From positions 1-64,000 of the forward strand of contig NZ_WNXX01000003.1 in the NCBI RefSeq assembly GCF_009733795.1: DNA of 64,000 bases. The letters are read 5' to 3'. The notes under the pieces were generated by a model that saw only the letters and a program-made list of their open reading frames with translations, had not been told where the DNA came from and ran no database searches. Made by a program: the position numbers and the translations under genes. This DNA is from Actinotalea caeni (GTDB taxonomy: Bacteria > Actinomycetota > Actinomycetes > Actinomycetales > Beutenbergiaceae). Shown here one piece after another: positions 59,492-64,000 of this stretch (positions are counted from its first letter, which is position 1; every line of letters starts with the position of its first letter).

Positions 59492-61438
59492 GTGCGACGC
59501 CCGCCCCACGCCGCACGGCCCGCCACGATCGACGACGTCGCCCGATCGGCCGGCGTCTCGCGTGCGACCGTCTCGCGGGTGATGAACGGCAACGCATCGG
59601 TCGACGCCGCGCTCGCGAGCCGCGTGCAGGAGGCCGCGGCGGCGCTGCGGTACCAGCCGTCCACGACCGCCCGCAGCCTGTCGCTGGGCCGCACGCACAC
59701 GGTCGCCGTCGTCGTCCCCGAGCTCTCGAACCCGATGGTCCAGGAGGTGCTGCAGGGGGTGAGCGACGCCGCGCAGGAGCGCGGCTACCGGGTGCTCGTC
59801 GCCGACACCGGCGGCGACCCGGAGACGGAGCGCGCGAGCAGCACCGACGCCCGGCGCCGCTGCGACGCGCTGGTGCTCGTGGCACCGCGGCTGCCGGAGC
59901 CGGCGCTGCGCGAGCTGCTGGGTTCGCTCGCCCCTGTCGTGGTCGTCAACCGGCTCCCCGACGGCGTGACACCGACGGTCGGCGTCGACTACGCGGCCGG
60001 CACCGACCTGCTCGTCGAGCACCTGCTCGGGCTCGGGCACCGCCACCTCGCCTACCTCGCGGGGCCCCCGCTCAGCGAGTCGAACCGCACGCGGGTCGCC
60101 ACCATGCGGCGGGCGGCGGAACGCCACGCGGACGTGCGGCTCAGCGAGATCGGGGCGGGCGCGACGATCGAGTCCGGCTACCGCGCGGGCGAGGCGGTCC
60201 TGGCGACGCGCGCGACCGCCGTCGTCGCCTACAACGACCTCGTCGCCTTCGGCCTGCTCGCACGGCTCAACGAGCTCGGGGTCGCGGTGCCGGCCGACAT
60301 CTCCGTGGCCGGGTTCGACGACGTCCCGCTCGCACGGTTCGCGGTGCCGCCGCTGACCACGGTCGGGGTCTCCCACGCCGAGCTCGGCGCGACGGCGTGG
60401 CGTCAGCTGGCCGCGCTGCTCGACGGCGCCGACCGCACCGACCCGCCGCCGCGGGTGCCCACGCTGCGGCCGCGCGCGAGCACCGGCGTCGTGCCCGCGA
60501 CCGTGCGCTCGCCCGAGCGCGACCGCCGACCCGAGCCGGCCGACCCGCCGCCCCGGCTCGCGTCGGTGTCCTGGACGGTGCGCGAGTCCTCCGACGGGGC
60601 CGAGCACGTGCTGCTGGGCGCGCTGCCGGGCGGCCGGACGGTCGACCTGTGCCACGCCGTCGACGGCGCCGCGATCCCGCCGGTGCACTCCCCGCGGCCC
60701 TACCTGCACCCGGTGCGCACGGCGGGCGGGGCGGAGCTCACGGACCGCACGCCGGCCGACCACCGGCACCACTACGGGGTCTCGATGGCGGTGGCGCTCG
60801 TCAACGGCACCTCGTTCTGGGGCGGCCGCACCTGGGTGCGCGGCGAGGGCCCGACGCTGCTCGCCAACCACGGCACCCAGGTGCTGCTGGCGAGCGAGGT
60901 CGAGGGCGAGCGGCTCCGGCAGCGCATCTCCTGGACGAGCCCCACCGGCGAGGAGCTGCTGCGCGAGGACCGCACGATCACGGTCGCGCCCGACGAGCTG
61001 GGGTGGCGACTGCGGTGGCGCTCGGACCTGCACGCGCCGCACGCGGACGCCGTCGTCGAGTCGCCCGCGACGGCGGGCCGGCGCGGCGCCGGCTACGGCG
61101 GCGTCTTCTGGCGGCTCGGCCCGGCGTCGAGGACCGCGGTCCTCGCCGCCCACGGCGAGGGCGAGGAGGCGGTGCACGGCTCGATCTCGCCGTGGGTCGC
61201 GTTCGTGCAGCACCGAGGCCCCCGGGTGAGCACGCTGCTGCTCGCGCAGCGCCCGGACCACGTCCTGCCATGGTTCCTGCGCGCGTCGGACTACGTCGGG
61301 GCCGGCCCCGCGCTGGCGTGGGACACCCCGCTGACGATCGCCCGCGGCGAGACCGCCACCACCGAGCTCGCGGCCCTCCTCACCGACACCGCCCTCACCC
61401 CCGAGCAGGCCGCCACCACCACCCCCCGCCTCTGGTAG
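59492..61438 (+). CDS. LacI-family regulator fused to a DUF6807 (PmoA-like) domain
   Basis: A 648-residue two-part protein. Residues 11-60 are the LacI HTH (TIDDVARSAGVSRATVSRVM then the hinge RYQPSTTARSLSLG). Residues 67-335 are the periplasmic-binding-protein-like sensor (VAVVVPELSNPMVQEVLQGV, ISVAGFDDVPLARF). After a Pro/Arg linker, residues about 355-645 form a second domain with SPRPYLHPVRTAGG, DHRHHYGVSMAVALVNGTSF, FWRLGPASRTAV and PWVAFVQHRG, the DUF6807 pattern often annotated as PmoA-like and found in sugar-catabolic loci. It has no associated operon and sits inside the heme cluster on the opposite strand. Confidence 0.85.
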   Translation: MRRPPHAARPATIDDVARSAGVSRATVSRVMNGNASVDAALASRVQEAAAALRYQPSTTARSLSLGRTHTVAVVVPELSNPMVQEVLQGVSDAAQERGYRVLVADTGGDPETERASSTDARRRCDALVLVAPRLPEPALRELLGSLAPVVVVNRLPDGVTPTVGVDYAAGTDLLVEHLLGLGHRHLAYLAGPPLSESNRTRVATMRRAAERHADVRLSEIGAGATIESGYRAGEAVLATRATAVVAYNDLVAFGLLARLNELGVAVPADISVAGFDDVPLARFAVPPLTTVGVSHAELGATAWRQLAALLDGADRTDPPPRVPTLRPRASTGVVPATVRSPERDRRPEPADPPPRLASVSWTVRESSDGAEHVLLGALPGGRTVDLCHAVDGAAIPPVHSPRPYLHPVRTAGGAELTDRTPADHRHHYGVSMAVALVNGTSFWGGRTWVRGEGPTLLANHGTQVLLASEVEGERLRQRISWTSPTGEELLREDRTITVAPDELGWRLRWRSDLHAPHADAVVESPATAGRRGAGYGGVFWRLGPASRTAVLAAHGEGEEAVHGSISPWVAFVQHRGPRVSTLLLAQRPDHVLPWFLRASDYVGAGPALAWDTPLTIARGETATTELAALLTDTALTPEQAATTTPRLW

Positions 61439-61444
61439 CCCCCA

Positions 61445-61584
61445 CTTTCACCGCACTTTGCAACACCCCTCGCTTTCACCGCACTTTGCAACACCCCCCG
61501 CTTTCACCGCACTTTGCAACACCGCACATACTCACCGCACTTCTTGCCACGATCCCGTTTCACCGCACTTGTTGCCGCGATGCT
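61445..61584 (+). repeat. Left array: five tandem 28-bp repeats
   Basis: Units start at 61445, 61473, 61501, 61529 and 61557, exactly 28 bases apart. All share TTTCACCGCACTT or a close variant in the same phase. Units 1-3 continue TGCAACACC (type A); units 4-5 continue with a CTTGCC or GTTGCC core (type B). The array begins six bases after the LacI-DUF6807 stop. Confidence 0.95.
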
Positions 61585-61687
61585 TCGACGATCGGCGCAT
61601 CGGGCGGGGTGCAGGGCAGCAGCCCGAGTCCGCAGGATCCGTTGCGTCTCAGCCCCAACAGCTGGGCGCTCCACTGAGCGGCGAGGC
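61585..61687. other. Unique 103-base centre between the two arrays
   Basis: I see no gene, promoter or T-tract here. Short self-complementary pieces (for example CGATGC / GCATCG spanning 61578-61602) would add to a cruciform loop. Confidence 0.4.
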
Positions 61688-61853
61688 TGCCCAGTGTTCG
61701 ACGGTGCGGTGAGAGCGGGGCGGCAAGAAGTGCGGTGAAAGTGGGCCGAGGCAGAAAGTGCGGTGAGAGTGAGAGGTGTTGCAAAGTGCGGTGAAAGCGG
61801 GGGGTGTTGCACAGTGCGGTGAAAGTGGAGGGTGTTGCACAGTGCGGTGACAG
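61688..61853 (-). repeat. Right array: six 28-bp repeats in inverted orientation
   Basis: Read on the minus strand, units end at 61853, 61825, 61797, 61769, 61741 and 61715. Spacing is 28 bases except the innermost, which overlaps its neighbour by two. The three units nearest hemG are type A (GCAACACC or a one-base variant). The next two are type B-like, and the innermost is degenerate. The array ends three bases before the hemG stop codon. Confidence 0.95.
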
Positions 61854-61856
61854 TGG

Positions 61857-63194
61857 TCAGGCGAGGAGGCGGGCGGCGGCGGCGCGGGCGTCGGCGATCG
61901 TCCACGCGAGGCCGGTGCCGGCGAGCCAGCCACCCGTGAGGGCGAGGTCGGTGCGGTCGGTGACCGCTTCGCGCATGGCGGCGCGCTGCTCCGTCATGCC
62001 GGACTCGATCGCCGAGCGCGGCATCAGCCAGCGGGTGCGGTCGGCGGCGAGGACGTCGTCGTCGGTCCAGGTGGCGCCGGTCAGCGCGGCGGCGTCGGCC
62101 AGGGCCTGCCGGGTGACGACGTCGTCCGGGTCGTCGAGCGCGTCGTAGGTGAGCCGTAGCACCTCGCGGCCGCGCGCGTCCTCCGCCAGCCAGTCCCACT
62201 TCGCGGTCGAGTAGGTGAGCGCACGCGCCCGCACCCGACCACCGCCGTCGGCGACGATCACACCCGCGCGGCGACCGCCGCCGTCGTGCGCGACGACGAG
62301 GGTGACGACGTCGACCGGTCGCGGCTGCGGCCACGCCCGCGCGATCGCGCCGATCGCCTCCGGGACACCGCTCGGCCACCACCACGGCGGGCACGCGAGC
62401 AGCAGCCCGTCGCCGTGCACCACCGCGTCGTCGGTGGTGCGCACGCGCCACCCCTGCAGGTCCGGCTCGACGGCGACCGCACCGCCCTCGACGATCTGCC
62501 CGCCCAGCGTGGTGACCTCGCCGACCAGCGCGTGCACGACCTGGAAGATGCCTCCCCGCAGCCCGGCCAGCTCGCCGTTGCCGCCGCGCAGCGCCGCGGC
62601 GAGCGAGCCCTTCTCGGCCAGCCGCGCGCGCACCCCGGGCAGCAGCACCTCCGGGTCGACGGCGTCGATGTCGAGCCGGTGCACGCCGGCCACCAGCGGC
62701 GCTGGCCACGCGCGCATCACCCCCTCACCCATCCGGGTGCGCACGAGGGTGCCGAGCGTCTGGGCGTCCGCCCCGACCGTGCCGGGCAGCGTCTCGTCCT
62801 GCCGCGCGCGGGCGGCGGCCTCCTCCCCCAGCGCGTCGAGCGCGGGGTCGTCCAGACGGGTCGGGATACCGAGGACGGCACCGTCGGGGATGCGGGTCGC
62901 GCCGTCGGGCCGGTGGACCCACGTGCCGGTCGGTCGCGGCGAGGTCACCCGGTCGGCCAGCCCCAGCTCCTCGAGCAGCGACACGACGGCGCCGCCGCGT
63001 GTGGCGAACCCCTCCGCCCCGACATCGACCGCCAGCCCGTCGAGCGTGCGGGAGCTGACCGAGCCACCGGTCGAGCCGCCCTCGAGGACGACGACCGGGT
63101 AGCCCGCGCGAGCGAGGTCGCGCGCCGCGGTGAGCCCGGCGACGCCGCCGCCGACGACGACCTTGACGCCCGAGAGCCCGGACCTGCGCACCAC
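61857..63194 (-). CDS. hemG: Coproporphyrinogen III oxidase (HemG/HemY-type flavoprotein)
   Basis: In this pathway the FAD enzyme (HemY, also called CgoX) oxidises coproporphyrinogen III to coproporphyrin III. The 445-residue protein starts with VVVGGGVAGLTAARDLARAG and LEGGSTGGSVSSRTLDG, has VDVGAEGFATRGGAVVSLL, and ends LALTGGWLAGTGLAWTIADA, the C-terminal FAD motif. The first of two adjacent GTGs is chosen; GGGAG lies nine bases upstream. It follows hemE by 13 bases. Its 3' end abuts the inverted repeat array. hemG is used as the symbol; hemY or cgoX would be equally valid. Confidence 0.93.
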   Translation of the reverse strand: MVRRSGLSGVKVVVGGGVAGLTAARDLARAGYPVVVLEGGSTGGSVSSRTLDGLAVDVGAEGFATRGGAVVSLLEELGLADRVTSPRPTGTWVHRPDGATRIPDGAVLGIPTRLDDPALDALGEEAAARARQDETLPGTVGADAQTLGTLVRTRMGEGVMRAWPAPLVAGVHRLDIDAVDPEVLLPGVRARLAEKGSLAAALRGGNGELAGLRGGIFQVVHALVGEVTTLGGQIVEGGAVAVEPDLQGWRVRTTDDAVVHGDGLLLACPPWWWPSGVPEAIGAIARAWPQPRPVDVVTLVVAHDGGGRRAGVIVADGGGRVRARALTYSTAKWDWLAEDARGREVLRLTYDALDDPDDVVTRQALADAAALTGATWTDDDVLAADRTRWLMPRSAIESGMTEQRAAMREAVTDRTDLALTGGWLAGTGLAWTIADARAAAARLLA

Positions 63195-63207
63195 GACCGA
63201 TCGCTCC

Positions 63208-64000
63208 CTAGAGCTGGTGCACCAGGTCGACGATCCTGGTGAGCACGTCGGGGTCCGCTGTCGGCGGCACGCCGTGGCCGAGGTTGACGACGTGGCCCGG
63301 TGCGGCGCGACCGCGCTCGACGACGTCGCGCACGTGCGCCTCGAGCACCGGCCAGGGTGCGCCGAGCAGCGCGGGGTCGATGTTGCCCTGCAGCGGGACG
63401 CCGGGCAGCGCAGCCGCGGCCTCGTCCAGCGGCGTGCGGTGGTCGACGCCGACCGCGTCGGCCGCACGTGCCATCGCCGGCAGCAGGTGGCCGGTGCCCG
63501 TGCCGAAGTGGATCGTGGGCACCTGGGTCCGCACGGCCGCGAGCGCCGCCGTCGACGCCGGCAGCACGGCCCGCTCGTAGTCGGCGAGCGAGAGCGCGCC
63601 CGCCCAGGAGTCGAACAGCTGCACCGCGGAGGCGCCCGCGCGCACCTGCGCCTGCAGGAACGCCGACGACAGCTGCGCCGTCCACGCCATCAGCCGCTGC
63701 CAGGCGTCGGGGTCGGCGTGCATGAGCGTGCGCGCCGCGAGCTGGTCCTTGCTCGGCCCGCCCTCGACCAGGTACGCGGCCAGTGTGAACGGTGCACCCG
63801 CGAACCCGATGAGCGGCGTGCCCTCAGGCAGCTCGGCCACCACGAGACGCACCGCCTGGGCGACGGCGTCGAACACCTCGGGACCGGCGCCGTCGGGCGC
63901 GTGCGCGACGAGGTCGTCGACGTCGGCCGCGGTGCGCACGGGCCGGCCGAGGACCGGGCCGCGACCGGGCACGATGTCGACGTCGACGCCGACGAGCCGC
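63208..64000 (-). CDS. hemE: Uroporphyrinogen decarboxylase (C-terminal part)
   Basis: HemE removes four carboxyls from uroporphyrinogen III to give coproporphyrinogen III. The gene enters from the right edge, with 263 codons before its TAG stop visible. Landmarks are IGFAGAPFTLAAYLVEGGPS, VQLFDSWAGALSLADYERAV, PTIHFGTGTGHLL and the C-terminal VPLQGNIDPALLGAPW, with NLGHGVPPTADPDVL at the end. The missing N-terminus (about 90 residues) lies outside the window. It is the first visible gene of the minus-strand heme run. Confidence 0.95.
   Translation of the reverse strand, partial: RLVGVDVDIVPGRGPVLGRPVRTAADVDDLVAHAPDGAGPEVFDAVAQAVRLVVAELPEGTPLIGFAGAPFTLAAYLVEGGPSKDQLAARTLMHADPDAWQRLMAWTAQLSSAFLQAQVRAGASAVQLFDSWAGALSLADYERAVLPASTAALAAVRTQVPTIHFGTGTGHLLPAMARAADAVGVDHRTPLDEAAAALPGVPLQGNIDPALLGAPWPVLEAHVRDVVERGRAAPGHVVNLGHGVPPTADPDVLTRIVDLVHQL

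Noticed and set aside
61500-61740. Small proteins with repeated peptides such as SPHFATP and FHRT
   Set aside because: These open frames are by-products of the repeats. The 28-base period is not a multiple of three, the frames differ between units, and none has a ribosome-binding site or codon bias.
61445-61853. CRISPR array
   Set aside because: The 28-bp units are contiguous with no spacers, are inverted in the second half, and no cas genes are near.

Overview
The window is very GC-rich (over 70% by eye) and gene-dense. It has many GTG starts, 4-base stop/start overlaps (ATGA, GTGA) and a coproporphyrin-type heme cluster that includes hemQ. Together with many TANNNT promoters placed 6-8 bases before start codons that lack a Shine-Dalgarno sequence (likely leaderless mRNAs), this points to an Actinomycetota chromosome, probably of Micrococcales or similar type. 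Genus cannot be read from the sequence alone. I see no prophage, insertion sequence, plasmid gene or CRISPR array.

Layout. 1-3489 (minus): recG followed by a small ABC ATPase and a DUF6297-like membrane protein that runs off the left edge. 3753-4972: rpmB, a GNAT acetyltransferase and a convergent CBS-domain protein. 5098-7529 (minus): a degenerate tandem-ATPase ABC protein coupled to thiL. 7614-10819: a TIGR01777-type epimerase fused to a Rho_N-like tail, two small membrane or lipoproteins, and convergent ddl. 10870-14361: a PHP-family phosphoesterase broken by a +1 frameshift, a PLP transsulfuration-type enzyme overlapping a methyltransferase-like gene, and an AMIN-like lipoprotein, closed by three successive hairpins.

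14508-21838 (plus) is a tightly coupled accessory operon behind a textbook promoter and a perfect palindrome: IclR regulator, FAD oxidoreductase, sugar-type ABC binding protein, two permeases and a Tat-exported toroid/beta-sandwich protein. 21848-26351 (minus) holds plsC, a DesKR-like two-component system and an ABC-2 exporter with a 16-bp palindrome upstream. 26539-27552 is mannonate dehydratase. 27597-30546 is a pair of coupled SPFH/prohibitin-like membrane proteins.

30677-41437 is mostly core metabolism: murA, leuDC with a divergent IclR regulator, a MerR regulator, then (minus) FAH hydrolase, gltX, MOSC, HAD, tRNA-Gln and tRNA-Glu. The last genes put GluRS beside the two tRNAs it is expected to charge. 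41520-52192 (plus) holds an acyltransferase-like membrane protein, a MacB/FtsX-type exporter (two large permeases, two ATPases), an SGNH hydrolase and apt.

52202-64000 is dominated by heme synthesis (minus): hemE, hemG/hemY (cgoX), hemQ, hemH, hemC, hemD, hemB, hemL. The cluster is split between hemG and hemQ by an oppositely oriented LacI-DUF6807 fusion gene. The gap between that gene and hemG (61439-61856) is filled by the most unusual structure in the window: two mirrored arrays of a 28-bp repeat, five units facing six, that together could fold into one giant hairpin and give both convergent genes the same repeated 3' sequence.
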